A DNA stretch of 64,000 nucleotides from Bradyrhizobium lablabi (GTDB lineage Bacteria; Pseudomonadota; Alphaproteobacteria; Rhizobiales; Xanthobacteraceae), in NCBI RefSeq assembly GCF_900141755.1, contig NZ_LT670844.1, positions 3,038,001 through 3,102,000 of the forward strand, read 5' to 3'. Positions 1 through 7,841 of the stretch are shown here, in pieces. The translations under genes and the position numbers were made by a program. Under the pieces are notes generated by a model. It did not search any database. It was not told the origin of the DNA and worked only from the letters and a program-made list of their open reading frames with translations. Within the stretch, counting starts at the first letter, position 1; every line of letters begins with the position of its first letter.

Positions 1-234
1 AACCCAGGGCTCGCCGGCCTTGGTGAAGGAATAAAGATCGACGTGCGGGACGGCGTTATGATCGAGGATCCATTTCCCCGCCGCGATCTGCCAGTAGGTA
101 TCGGAATCGTTGAGCAGGCTGCCGCCGTTGATCACGAGAAGCAGGTATACGCCGAGGCCGAGCCAGAGCCAGGCCGGAAGCCGGCCAAGACTGAAAGCCC
201 TCTCTTGATGGACGGTGTCGACGCTGACGCTCAT
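1..234 (-). CDS. Multi-pass membrane protein, N-terminal part only
   Basis: Start codon is at 234 reading leftwards; the gene runs off the left edge, so only the first 78 residues are visible. After a short cytoplasmic start there is a hydrophobic segment (around residues 20-36, LPAWLWLGLGVYLLLVI). It is followed by the motif DSDTYWQIAAGKWI and then a PHVDLYSF stretch. An aspartate-rich loop after the first membrane helix, followed by a P.D.(F/Y)S pattern, is typical of large membrane glycosyltransferase-like proteins of unknown substrate in Bradyrhizobium. The gene lies 24 bp downstream of the sterol desaturase-family gene on the same strand, so the two are probably cotranscribed. Function beyond a membrane protein is not assigned. 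Confidence 0.7.
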   Translation of the reverse strand, partial: MSVSVDTVHQERAFSLGRLPAWLWLGLGVYLLLVINGGSLLNDSDTYWQIAAGKWILDHNAVPHVDLYSFTKAGEPWV

Positions 235-258
235 GAAGAGAGCTCTCAAACCATCGCG

Positions 259-1086
259 CTAGTGGCGGAACGGATAGGCCAATTGCCCGCCGATCTCGGT
301 GGGGATCGCCGGATCGTCGACGCCGTAATTGTCCGGCAGGCTGTTCTCCGGCATCCGGAAGGTGCCGAACAGGATATCCCAGACCGGAAAGGTCCCGGCG
401 AAGTTGGTGTTGCCGCCCTCTTCCAGTGAGGTGTGATGCCAGCGGTGGAACACCGGCGTCGCCAGCACATATTTGAACGGGCCGAGCGTCCAGCTCAGAT
501 TGGCGTGGACGAAGGCCGAGTGGAAGGTCGTGAACGGCCCGACCCACAGCATGATGTTGGGCGAGATGCCGGCGGTCAACAGGATGACGTCGACCATGAT
601 GGTTCCGAGGAACAGGTTCACCGGATGGAAACGCGCCGCCGAAATCCAGTCGAGATCCTCCGAGGAATGATGGATCGCGTGATATTTCCAGAAACTGCTG
701 CCGTGAAACATCCGGTGCAGCCAGTACAGCATGAAATCCGACGCAACCAGGAACACGATGGCCTGCAGCCACAGCGGCATCATGGCGAGCGGGCCGTGAC
801 CGTTGTCGTAGAACGCGACCAGTTCGTCGGCGTCGTGAATCTTGAAAATGAGGCCGGCGCTGAACACCAACAGCCCGATCCGCAGCACGCGCGCGAACAC
901 CGGAACGAAGAACCAGTAACAAATGTCGGTCACGAGCTCGCGCTTGCGCCACCACGGAGTGCCGGCATTGCAGGCCCAGAAATGGGTCAGCACGGAGAAC
1001 ACCAGCGCCAGCACGATCGTGATCGGCACCACTTTGGCGATCGTCTCTCCCAGCAGATGGACGACTTCCAAGGGCAAACTGGACAT
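259..1086 (-). CDS. Sterol desaturase / fatty acid hydroxylase family protein
   Basis: 275 residues with several membrane helices. The three histidine clusters that bind the di-iron centre of this family are all present: HRMFH (residues 124-128), HAIHH (136-140) and HRWHH (214-218). Family members are integral membrane oxygenases that hydroxylate or desaturate lipids; the substrate here cannot be read from sequence. The membrane-protein gene at 1-234 follows closely on the same strand and looks like the second gene of the unit. The gene is divergent from the Flp pilin gene, with about 320 bp between the two starts. Length and motif spacing are normal for bacterial members. Confidence 0.9.
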   Translation of the reverse strand: MSSLPLEVVHLLGETIAKVVPITIVLALVFSVLTHFWACNAGTPWWRKRELVTDICYWFFVPVFARVLRIGLLVFSAGLIFKIHDADELVAFYDNGHGPLAMMPLWLQAIVFLVASDFMLYWLHRMFHGSSFWKYHAIHHSSEDLDWISAARFHPVNLFLGTIMVDVILLTAGISPNIMLWVGPFTTFHSAFVHANLSWTLGPFKYVLATPVFHRWHHTSLEEGGNTNFAGTFPVWDILFGTFRMPENSLPDNYGVDDPAIPTEIGGQLAYPFRH

Positions 1087-1231
1087 GACTACCTCATCTG
1101 ATCGGGGACCTTACGCCTACGCCTCGCGGCTTAAGGAGCCATGAATCCGGCGTGGTCGATCGTGCATGATAACGCCGCGCGGTCTCCATGATGAAGGCCG
1201 CCAAGATCGACATCGGATTCTAGCGAAGCTC

Positions 1232-1247
1232 TTAATTCGAAATTTAC
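1232..1247 (+). promoter_or_regulatory. Possible CtrA-like site upstream of the pilin gene
   Basis: The sequence reads TTAA, seven bases, TTTAC. The known CtrA consensus in alphaproteobacteria is TTAA-N7-TTAAC, so this has one mismatch in the second half. It lies about 160 bp before the pilin start in the 317-bp stretch 1087-1403, which otherwise shows no gene, tRNA or strong hairpin. CtrA control of Flp pilin genes is known in Caulobacter; here it is only an inference from a degenerate motif. Confidence 0.25.
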
Positions 1248-1403
1248 TGTGCTCAACAAGAGCCCGTTCCAGCGGTGTTTCCGCGATCGAATTAACTGTG
1301 CCGCAATCGTCCCTGCTTACGGTTCCCCCATGGTCACGGTGTGCTGAGAACGCCGGGGATCAAACTTAAGTTCGACCAGCCACGTGTACACATGGAGCTA
1401 TTT

Positions 1404-1568
1404 ATGAAGAATATCGTTTCGCGTTTTGTGAAGGACGAGTCCGGCGCAACCGCCATCGAATATGGTCTGATCGCCGCCGGTATCGCCATTGCGATCATCA
1501 CCGCTGTTAACGGCGTCGGCAGCAAGCTGTCCACCAACTTCAACACGATCTCGACCTCGCTGAAGTAA
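1404..1568 (+). CDS. pilA: Flp family type IVb pilin
   Basis: 54 residues; the major subunit of Flp/Tad adhesive pili. The start at 1404 (MKNIVSRF) is chosen over upstream in-frame starts because GGAG lies six bases before it and the product then has a standard Flp prepilin leader. The cleavage site is ESG|ATAIEYG, between Gly14 and Ala15, with the conserved glutamate at +5 of the mature protein. It is followed by a hydrophobic helix (GLIAAGIAIAIITAV) that forms the filament core. A strong terminator hairpin follows at once, so the pilin can be made in excess of the downstream machinery. The prepilin peptidase gene cpaA lies about 320 bp downstream. Confidence 0.95.
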   Translation: MKNIVSRFVKDESGATAIEYGLIAAGIAIAIITAVNGVGSKLSTNFNTISTSLK

Positions 1569-1594
1569 GCGTCGGTTCGGAAATCGGCTGCGAG

Positions 1595-1626
1595 GGCCCC
1601 GGGGCATCCCCGGGGCCTTTGTTGTC
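1595..1626 (+). terminator. Rho-independent terminator after the pilin gene
   Basis: A perfect 10-bp stem (GGCCCCGGGG, 1595-1604, with CCCCGGGGCC, 1608-1617) with a 3-base loop is followed by a T-rich tail TTTGTTGT. It lies 26 bp after the pilin stop codon. Confidence 0.85.
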
Positions 1627-1636
1627 TCCGGCGGAT

Positions 1637-1798
1637 ATGGATGGCGTAACCATGCGTAAGCCCGATGTCGCTTCCGTCACGCGAGGCAAGGCGTCGCTGC
1701 CGGCGGCGAGCCGCGACGAAGCTTCGACGCAACTGGTCTGTCTCGCGCTGGCGCTGGCGCTGGTCGTCCTCGCCGCCCGGATCGCCAGTATCTGGTGA
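1637..1798 (+). CDS. Small single-pass membrane protein (hypothetical)
   Basis: 53-residue reading frame (or 48 from an internal ATG at 1652), too short for most gene callers. The first half is polar with basic residues. The C-terminal half is one hydrophobic segment, LVCLALALALVVLAARIASIW, ending at the stop. It lies between the pilin terminator and cpaA, in the same direction. No clear ribosome binding site is seen before either start, so the coding call rests on position and the membrane helix. It could be a minor Tad-associated protein or a spurious frame. Confidence 0.35.
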   Translation: MDGVTMRKPDVASVTRGKASLPAASRDEASTQLVCLALALALVVLAARIASIW

Positions 1799-1892
1799 TT
1801 GCGTCCTTACCGTTTCCCGATTGTTCATCTCTGGCCGCTAACCTAGCGGCGATGCTCCGACCCCGCGTCAGCCGCACGGACCATAGAACCCC

Positions 1893-2417
1893 ATGATCCT
1901 CGATATCGCGCGCCTCGCTTTGTTTCCGGCCCTGATGGCGTTCGCCGCCGCGAGCGACCTTTTCACCATGACGATACCGAACCGGGTATCGCTGGCGCTG
2001 GCGGCGGGGTTTTTGGTGCTGGCGCTGTTGGGCGGGATGGCCCCCTACGAGATCCTCTCGCATGTCGGCGCCGGCGCTGCGGTGCTCGTGGCGGCCTTCG
2101 CCTGCTTTGCCATGGGCTGGGTCGGCGGCGGCGATGCCAAGGTTGCGGCTGCGGCCGCGCTATGGTTCGGCTTCGGCGATCTCATGGACTATCTGCTCTA
2201 TGCCTCCTTGCTTGGCGGCGGCCTGACGGTGCTGCTGCTGCAGTTCCGGCAATGGCCGCTGCCCTCCCCGTTCGCCGGGCAAGCCTGGCTGATGCGGCTG
2301 CACGCCAAGGAAACCGGAATTCCCTACGGGATCGCGCTCGCGATCGGCGCGCTGTTGATCTACCCGGAGACGGATTGGATCAAGGCGGTCGACCTCACCC
2401 ACTTCGCGATCCGCTGA
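1893..2417 (+). CDS. cpaA: A24 family prepilin peptidase (CpaA/TadV)
   Basis: 174 residues, almost entirely hydrophobic. It belongs to the short form of the type IV prepilin peptidases that cleave the leader of Flp pilins and lack the cysteine-rich methylase domain. The two catalytic aspartates are present: Asp22 in AASDLFTMTIPNR and Asp81 in GWVGGGDAK, matching the family GxGD pattern. About five membrane helices can be drawn. Its place between the pilin and the secretin genes is normal for a Tad locus, and its natural substrate is the 54-residue pilin just upstream. Confidence 0.93.
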   Translation: MILDIARLALFPALMAFAAASDLFTMTIPNRVSLALAAGFLVLALLGGMAPYEILSHVGAGAAVLVAAFACFAMGWVGGGDAKVAAAAALWFGFGDLMDYLLYASLLGGGLTVLLLQFRQWPLPSPFAGQAWLMRLHAKETGIPYGIALAIGALLIYPETDWIKAVDLTHFAIR

Positions 2418-2480
2418 CCGGGCCGCTAGCCGCGAAATACCTGAAGTAACCCGGCGTTAAGGCGATTTAGATACGCCTCA

Positions 2481-2496
2481 TTAACCATGCTTTGAC
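2481..2496 (+). promoter_or_regulatory. Possible CtrA-like site before the cpaB-cpaC genes
   Basis: TTAA, seven bases (CCATGCT), TTGAC, about 70 bp before the shortened cpaB. It matches TTAA-N7-TTAA except for one base in the second half. An almost identical arrangement (TTAA-N7-TTGA) occurs upstream of the GGDEF-EAL gene at 52839. Confidence 0.3.
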
Positions 2497-2562
2497 GAAT
2501 AGCTGGTCAACTCCCATCACGGCGGCGGAAGCGTCGCCGCGTAATGTGGAAAGTGAAGCGTA

Positions 2563-2823
2563 ATGAATACCGCACGCATTGTCGTCCTGACCATCGCTGT
2601 CGGTGCCGGCGGCGTCACCGCATGTCTTGCGCGTGGGATGGACACCAGGTCTTTCCCGGCTGAACCCGGCGCGCACCTGCCGTCGGCGGGCACGCTGCCG
2701 CCGGCGCAATACAGCATTACCGATCTCAACGCGGCCGATACTTCCGGCGATCAAGCTCCCACACGCGGCAGCATCAAATTGGTTCGCTCCGGCGTCTCGA
2801 CCCCGGCGATGGCACAGAAGTGA
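2563..2823 (+). pseudogene. cpaB: CpaB remnant or mini-CpaB: ends kept, middle deleted
   Basis: 86 residues in the place where a Tad locus carries cpaB, whose product is normally about 260 residues with a periplasmic SAF domain and works beside the secretin. The first ~28 residues (MNTARIVVLTIAVGAGGV...) match my memory of the Bradyrhizobium CpaB N-terminus and membrane anchor. The last ~18 (GSIKLVRSGVSTPAMAQK) resemble its C-terminus. The whole SAF/RcpC region between is missing, and the joining stretch (residues ~30-65) is low in recognisable motifs. The frame is open, has a start at 2563 and overlaps the next gene region, so it could still be translated. Either an in-frame internal deletion left a pseudogene, or a minimal protein is made. 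An intact cpaB elsewhere in the genome would be expected if pili are built. Confidence 0.6.
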
Positions 2824-2840
2824 CCGAAAGGACGACCGAA

Positions 2841-4310
2841 ATGGAATGCAGGGGAAATCAACCGACGATGCGGGCCTTTTTGGTCCGCGCCCTGTCGTTT
2901 TCGGCCGTCGTCGCGCTGACCCTCAATCCGGCCCTGACGCCGGTGGTGGCGAGCGACTATCGCGCTGCGGCGCCGCTTGCCGCGCCCGCCGGACAGATGA
3001 ACGCGCGCTCGCTGGCGCTCGGCGTCGGCAAATCGACGGTGATCGATTTACCGCGTGACATCAAGGATGTGCTGGTCGCCGACCCGAAGATTGCCAACGC
3101 CGTGGTCCGCTCGGCGCAACGCGCCTATATCATCGGCGCCGCGGTCGGCCAGACCAACATCGTGTTCTTCGATGCCGCGGGCGAGCAAATCGCTGCCTAC
3201 GATATTGCCGTCACAAGAGACCTCAACGGCATACGCGCCGCGCTCAAGGCGACGCTGCCCAATTCCGACATTTTTATCGAAGGCCTCGGCGACGGCGTGA
3301 TCCTGACCGGCTCGGCGGCGTCCCCGATCGAGGCGCAGCAGGCGGGCGAACTGGCGGCGCGGCTGGTGGGCGGCGCCGACAAGGTGGTCAACTCAGTCAC
3401 GGTCCGGGGCCGCGACCAGGTGATGCTGAAGGTCACCGTCGCGGAAGTGCGGCGCGACATCATCAAGCAGATGGGCATCGACCTCAGTGCCAACCTGAAT
3501 TACGGCACCGCGGTCGTGAAATTCAACAATGCCAACCCGTTCACCGCAAACGGTGCGCCGCTTGTCACCAACAACGCTCTGACGACGTCGTTCGGCGGCG
3601 CTCCATCGGTGCAGGCCACACTGCGCGCGATGGAAAGCGCCGGCGTGGTACGGACGCTGGCCGAACCCAACCTGACCGCAATCTCCGGCGAGTCCGCGAC
3701 CTTTATATCCGGCGGCGAATTTCCGATTCCGACCGGCGTGACCTGCCAAACGACGACGTCGGGCGCGATCGGACAATGCGTCCAGACCGTCACCTACAAG
3801 AAATTCGGCATCTCGCTCAACTTCACGCCGGTGGTGCTGACCGAGGGGCGGATCAGCCTGCGGGTGATGACCGAAGTGTCGGAAGTCTCGACCGAGAACT
3901 CTTTGACTGGCGGCGCCGGTGGAACGACGATTCCCTCGGTCAAGACCCGCCGTGCCGAGACCACCCTGGAGATTCCATCGGGCGGCGCGATGGCGATGGC
4001 CGGTCTGATCCAGGATCAGACCAAGCAGGCAATCAACGGATTGCCCGGGATGGCGCAATTGCCGATCCTCGGATCGCTGTTCCGCAGCCGGGATTACATC
4101 AACAGCCAGACCGAGCTGGTGGTGCTGGTGACGCCTTTCGTGGTGCGCGCCGTTGCCCAGAAGGATCTGTCGCGTCCCGATGACGGGTTTGCGGCGTCAT
4201 CGGATCCGCAAGCCGATCTGTTGGGCAGCGTCAACCGCATCTATGGCGTTCCGGGCCGCGTCGAGCCGGCACGGAATTATCACGGCACCTATGGCTTTAT
4301 CACCGACTGA
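2841..4310 (+). CDS. cpaC: Tad pilus outer membrane secretin CpaC/RcpA
   Basis: 489 residues from the ATG at 2841, chosen because AAAGGA lies eight bases upstream; a GTG at 2820 overlapping the previous stop is a possible alternative. A signal peptide is visible (AFLVRALSFSAVVALTLNPA), followed by an N-terminal pilus secretin domain (DVLVADPKIANAVV) and a BON-like segment. The C-terminal secretin fold follows (VRTLAEPNLTAISGESATF, then SLRVMTEVSEV, with MAGLIQDQ and GLPGMAQLPILGSLFRS). These are the standard secretin core motifs. The product forms the ring through which the Flp pilus crosses the outer membrane. CpaD is its usual partner and is encoded next. Confidence 0.95.
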   Translation: MECRGNQPTMRAFLVRALSFSAVVALTLNPALTPVVASDYRAAAPLAAPAGQMNARSLALGVGKSTVIDLPRDIKDVLVADPKIANAVVRSAQRAYIIGAAVGQTNIVFFDAAGEQIAAYDIAVTRDLNGIRAALKATLPNSDIFIEGLGDGVILTGSAASPIEAQQAGELAARLVGGADKVVNSVTVRGRDQVMLKVTVAEVRRDIIKQMGIDLSANLNYGTAVVKFNNANPFTANGAPLVTNNALTTSFGGAPSVQATLRAMESAGVVRTLAEPNLTAISGESATFISGGEFPIPTGVTCQTTTSGAIGQCVQTVTYKKFGISLNFTPVVLTEGRISLRVMTEVSEVSTENSLTGGAGGTTIPSVKTRRAETTLEIPSGGAMAMAGLIQDQTKQAINGLPGMAQLPILGSLFRSRDYINSQTELVVLVTPFVVRAVAQKDLSRPDDGFAASSDPQADLLGSVNRIYGVPGRVEPARNYHGTYGFITD

Positions 4311-4331
4311 GACGGGACGAGGACGAAAACG

Positions 4332-5072
4332 ATGACAGCCAGGATACCCGTCGATCACAGGCGCGCTTTCCGCATCGCCGGAGCGCTGATCGGCCTTGCC
4401 GTCGCGCTCGGCGCCTGCACGCATACCGACGAGGGGGTGTCGCAGGCGAGCATTCCCAACGATTATCGGCTGCGTCATCCGATAGCGATCGAGGAAGCCA
4501 ACCGCTCGGTCGTGATTTTCGTCGGTCACGCGCGCGGCGGTCTTTCCGCGAACCAGCGCGCCGATGTGGTGGGGCTCGCCGAAGTATGGCTGCATGAAGC
4601 GACCGGCGCGATAACAGCCGATGTGCCGGTCGACACGCCCAATGCGCGGCCGGCGGCGGATGCATTCCGCGAAGTTCAGGCGCTGCTCGCCTCCGCCGGC
4701 GTGCCGCCGCGCGGCATCGTCGTGCACCACTATCACCCGACGGATCCGCGCCAAATGGCGACGATCCGGCTGAATTATCCGAAAATTTCCGCCATCGTTG
4801 GTCCTTGCGGGGTGTGGCCGGAGGATCTCGGACCCTCGATCAAGAACAAGGGATATTACGAGAACAAGCCGTATTACAATTTCGGCTGCGCCTATCAGCG
4901 CAACATGGCGGCGATGATCGACAACCCGTCGGATCTGGTGCAGCCGCGGCCCGAAACGCCTTCCTATACGACGCGGCGCACCGAAGCTTTCGAGAAATAT
5001 CGAAAGGGTAATACCACCACGACCACCTATCCCGAGGCCGATAGGGCCAAACTTAGCGATACCGGCAAATGA
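4332..5072 (+). CDS. cpaD: Tad pilus biogenesis lipoprotein CpaD
   Basis: 246 residues with a lipoprotein signal ending in the lipobox LGAC (Cys29). The body matches the CpaD family: YRLRHPIAIEE near the mature N-terminus, a central VHHYHPTDPRQ region, and a conserved GPCGVWPEDLGP segment with NFGCAYQRNMAAMI after it. CpaD is an outer membrane lipoprotein that helps the CpaC secretin assemble. The stop overlaps the start of cpaE (ATGA), so the two are translationally coupled. The C-terminus is threonine-rich (GNTTTTTY). Confidence 0.92.
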   Translation: MTARIPVDHRRAFRIAGALIGLAVALGACTHTDEGVSQASIPNDYRLRHPIAIEEANRSVVIFVGHARGGLSANQRADVVGLAEVWLHEATGAITADVPVDTPNARPAADAFREVQALLASAGVPPRGIVVHHYHPTDPRQMATIRLNYPKISAIVGPCGVWPEDLGPSIKNKGYYENKPYYNFGCAYQRNMAAMIDNPSDLVQPRPETPSYTTRRTEAFEKYRKGNTTTTTYPEADRAKLSDTGK

Positions 5073-6340
5073 TCAGCTACGCCCGTCAAACCCCCGAAGC
5101 GCAGCCAGACGACGCGGCGACGCCGGCAGACGATCACATCGCGCCGGCACCGCGCGTGTCGGTGCAGGCGTTTTGCGAAACGGTGGAAACCGCGGCCGCC
5201 GTGCAGTCGGCGGGCGAAGACCGCCGCCTCGGCAAGGCCCACCTCAAGATTCAGATGGGCGGCATGGCCGCCGCCATCGAGGCCTATCGCACGGCGCCGA
5301 CCCCGAACGTGATCATCCTGGAGACCGAAGGCCGCGGCGACATCCTCGCCGGCCTCGATCAACTGGCGACCGTGTGCGACTCCGGAACCCGGGTCGTGGT
5401 GATCGGCCGCATCAACGACGTCACGCTGTATCGCGAACTGGTGCGCCGCGGCGTCAGCGATTACGTGCTCACGCCGGTAAATGCGCTCGACGTGGTGCGA
5501 TCGATTTGCGGATTGTTCTCGGCGCCGGAGGCCAAGGCGGTCGGCCGCATCATCGCCATCGTCGGGGCAAAGGGCGGCGTCGGCGCCTCCACCATCGCCC
5601 ACAACGTCGCCTGGGCGATCGCGCGCGACCTCGCGCTGGATTCGGTGGTCGCCGATCTCGACCTCGCGTTCGGCACCGCCGGTCTCGACTACAATCAGGA
5701 TCCCTCGCAAGGGATCGCGGATGCGGTTTTCTCGCCCGATCGGGTCGATACCGCGTTCGTCGACCGCCTGCTGTCGAAATGCACCGATCATCTCAGCCTG
5801 CTGGCGGCGCCCGCGACGCTTGATCGGGTCTACGATTTCGGCGTCGAAGCCTTCGATTCGATCTTCGACACGCTTCGCACCACGATGCCCTGCATCGTGC
5901 TCGATGTTCCCCATCAATGGTCGGGCTGGACCAAGCGGGCGCTGGTGGGCGCGGACGATATCCTGATCGTCGCAGCGCCCGATCTCGCCAACCTGCGCAA
6001 CACCAAGAACATATTCGACCTCTTGAAGGCGTCGCGGCCCAACGACCGGATGCCGCTCTATTGCCTCAATCAGGTCGGCGTGCCGAAGCGGCCGGAAATC
6101 AACGCCAGCGAATTCGCCAAGGCAATCGAGAGCCAGCCGATCGCATCGATCCCGTTCGATCCGCAAATGTTCGGCTCGGCCGCCAACAACGGCCAGATGA
6201 TCGCGGAAATCAACGCCGCGCATCGCACCACCGAAATGTTCCTGCAGATCGCGCAGCGGCTGACAGGCCGCGGCGAAACCAAAAAGCCGCGGGGTTCGTT
6301 CCTGTCACCCCTGATCCAGAAGTTGCGGGCAAAGAAGTAA
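5069..6340 (+). CDS. cpaE: Tad pilus localisation ATPase CpaE/TadZ
   Basis: 423 residues. The N-terminal ~150 residues resemble a degenerate receiver domain (VIILETEGRGD, then VVVIGRINDVTLYRELVRRGVSDYV). A ParA/MinD-type ATPase follows with the deviant Walker A motif GAKGGVGAST (residues 166-175) and the aspartate-rich switch VVADLDLAFGTAG. CpaE/TadZ proteins place the Tad machinery at the cell pole and recruit the CpaF ATPase. The start overlaps the cpaD stop by four bases. Length and domain order are normal. Confidence 0.95.
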   Translation: MISYARQTPEAQPDDAATPADDHIAPAPRVSVQAFCETVETAAAVQSAGEDRRLGKAHLKIQMGGMAAAIEAYRTAPTPNVIILETEGRGDILAGLDQLATVCDSGTRVVVIGRINDVTLYRELVRRGVSDYVLTPVNALDVVRSICGLFSAPEAKAVGRIIAIVGAKGGVGASTIAHNVAWAIARDLALDSVVADLDLAFGTAGLDYNQDPSQGIADAVFSPDRVDTAFVDRLLSKCTDHLSLLAAPATLDRVYDFGVEAFDSIFDTLRTTMPCIVLDVPHQWSGWTKRALVGADDILIVAAPDLANLRNTKNIFDLLKASRPNDRMPLYCLNQVGVPKRPEINASEFAKAIESQPIASIPFDPQMFGSAANNGQMIAEINAAHRTTEMFLQIAQRLTGRGETKKPRGSFLSPLIQKLRAKK

Positions 6341-6361
6341 GCGCCCGCGTGGAGTACTATC

Positions 6362-7831
6362 GTGTTTGGTAAGCGTAGCGGAAATGAAGGTGACCAGCGG
6401 GCCATGAAGCCCGCCGCGATCGCGCCGGAACCGGCTTCCAGCCCGGTGGCGGCGCCCGTCGCTCCGCGCGCCGCCCCTCCGCCTGCCATTGCCTCGCCGC
6501 CGCTCGCGCCCGCCAGACCGGCGGCGCCGCCGCCCGCGATGGAGGCGCGGCGGTCGGACACCTATTACCAGGTCAAAGCGACCATCTTCGGCGCCCTGAT
6601 CGAAGCGATCGACCTTGCCCAGCTCGCCAAGCTCGACGGCGAGTCGGCGCGCGAGGAAATCCGCGATATCGTCAACGAGATCATCGCGATCAAGAACATC
6701 GTGATGTCGATCGCCGAGCAGGAAGAACTGCTCGACGACATCTGCAACGACGTGCTCGGCTACGGCCCGCTGGAGCCGCTGTTGTCGCGCGACGACATTG
6801 CCGACATCATGGTCAACGGCGCCGGCACGGTGTTCATCGAAGTCGGCGGCAAGATCCAGCGCACCGGCATCCGCTTCCGCGACAACCAGCAGCTCCTCAA
6901 CATCTGCCAGCGCATCGTCAGCCAGGTCGGCCGGCGCGTCGACGAATCCTCGCCGATCTGCGACGCGCGGCTTGCCGACGGCTCGCGCGTCAACGCCATC
7001 GTGCCGCCGCTGGCGATCGACGGCCCCGCGCTCACGATCCGCAAATTCAAGAAGGACAAGCTGACCCTCGACCAGCTCGTCAAGTTCGGCGCGATCACGC
7101 CGGAGGGCGCGGAAATCCTGCAGATCATCGGCCGCTGCCGCTGCAACGTGCTGATCTCCGGCGGTACCGGCTCGGGCAAGACCACGCTGCTGAACTGCCT
7201 GACCCAATATATCGATGAGGACGAACGCGTCATCACCTGCGAAGACGCCGCCGAACTGCAGCTGCAGCAGCCGCATGTGGTGCGGCTGGAGACCCGTCCG
7301 CCCAACATCGAGGGCGAGGGCCAGGTCACCATGCGCGAACTGGTCCGCAACTGCCTGCGTATGCGCCCTGAACGCATCATCGTCGGCGAAGTCCGCGGAC
7401 CGGAAGCCTTCGACCTGCTGCAGGCCATGAATACCGGTCACGACGGATCGATGGGGACGCTGCACGCCAACAATCCCCGCGAGGCGCTGTCACGCTGCGA
7501 ATCCATGATCACGATGGGCGGCTTTTCGCTGCCGTCGCGAACCATCCGCGAGATGATCTGCGCCTCGATCGATGTTGTCGTCCAGGCCGCGCGCCTGCGC
7601 GACGGCTCCCGCCGCATCACCCACATCACCGAGGTGATGGGGATGGAAGGCGACACCATCATTACCCAGGACCTGTTCATCTACGATCTGGTCGGTGAGG
7701 ATGCCAATGGCAACATCATCGGCAAGCATCGCTCGACCGGCATCGGACGGCCACGGTTCTGGGATCGCGCACGCTATTACGGCGAAGAGAAGCGGCTTGC
7801 CGCAGCACTCGACGCTGCCGAAGGGAAGTAA
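6362..7831 (+). CDS. cpaF: Tad pilus assembly ATPase CpaF/TadA
   Basis: 489 residues from a GTG at 6362, with GGAG seven bases upstream. Residues ~15-60 are an alanine/proline-rich linker, followed by the N-terminal domain (LGYGPLEPLLSRDDIADIMVNG). The VirB11-like ATPase core carries Walker A GGTGSGKT (267-274), an Asp-box glutamate run (ITCEDAAELQ), and the Walker B/arginine region MRPERIIVGEVRG with the histidine box GHDGSMGTLHAN. The protein is the hexameric motor that polymerises (and in some species retracts) the Flp pilus, acting on the TadB/TadC platform encoded next. Confidence 0.96.
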   Translation: MFGKRSGNEGDQRAMKPAAIAPEPASSPVAAPVAPRAAPPPAIASPPLAPARPAAPPPAMEARRSDTYYQVKATIFGALIEAIDLAQLAKLDGESAREEIRDIVNEIIAIKNIVMSIAEQEELLDDICNDVLGYGPLEPLLSRDDIADIMVNGAGTVFIEVGGKIQRTGIRFRDNQQLLNICQRIVSQVGRRVDESSPICDARLADGSRVNAIVPPLAIDGPALTIRKFKKDKLTLDQLVKFGAITPEGAEILQIIGRCRCNVLISGGTGSGKTTLLNCLTQYIDEDERVITCEDAAELQLQQPHVVRLETRPPNIEGEGQVTMRELVRNCLRMRPERIIVGEVRGPEAFDLLQAMNTGHDGSMGTLHANNPREALSRCESMITMGGFSLPSRTIREMICASIDVVVQAARLRDGSRRITHITEVMGMEGDTIITQDLFIYDLVGEDANGNIIGKHRSTGIGRPRFWDRARYYGEEKRLAAALDAAEGK

Positions 7832-7841
7832 GGGGCGGCCC

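Noticed and set aside
56..955. 299-codon minus-strand frame across the sterol desaturase gene
   Set aside because: Arginine-rich, low-complexity translation with no motifs; it overlaps in another frame a gene with all three histidine boxes.
1087..1403. tRNA or small RNA gene in the divergent region before pilA
   Set aside because: No cloverleaf, no conserved T-loop sequence and no terminator in the stretch.
5027..6223. 398-codon frame opposite cpaE
   Set aside because: Antisense shadow of a clear ATPase gene; the translation is rich in Arg, Asp and His, typical of high-GC antisense frames.
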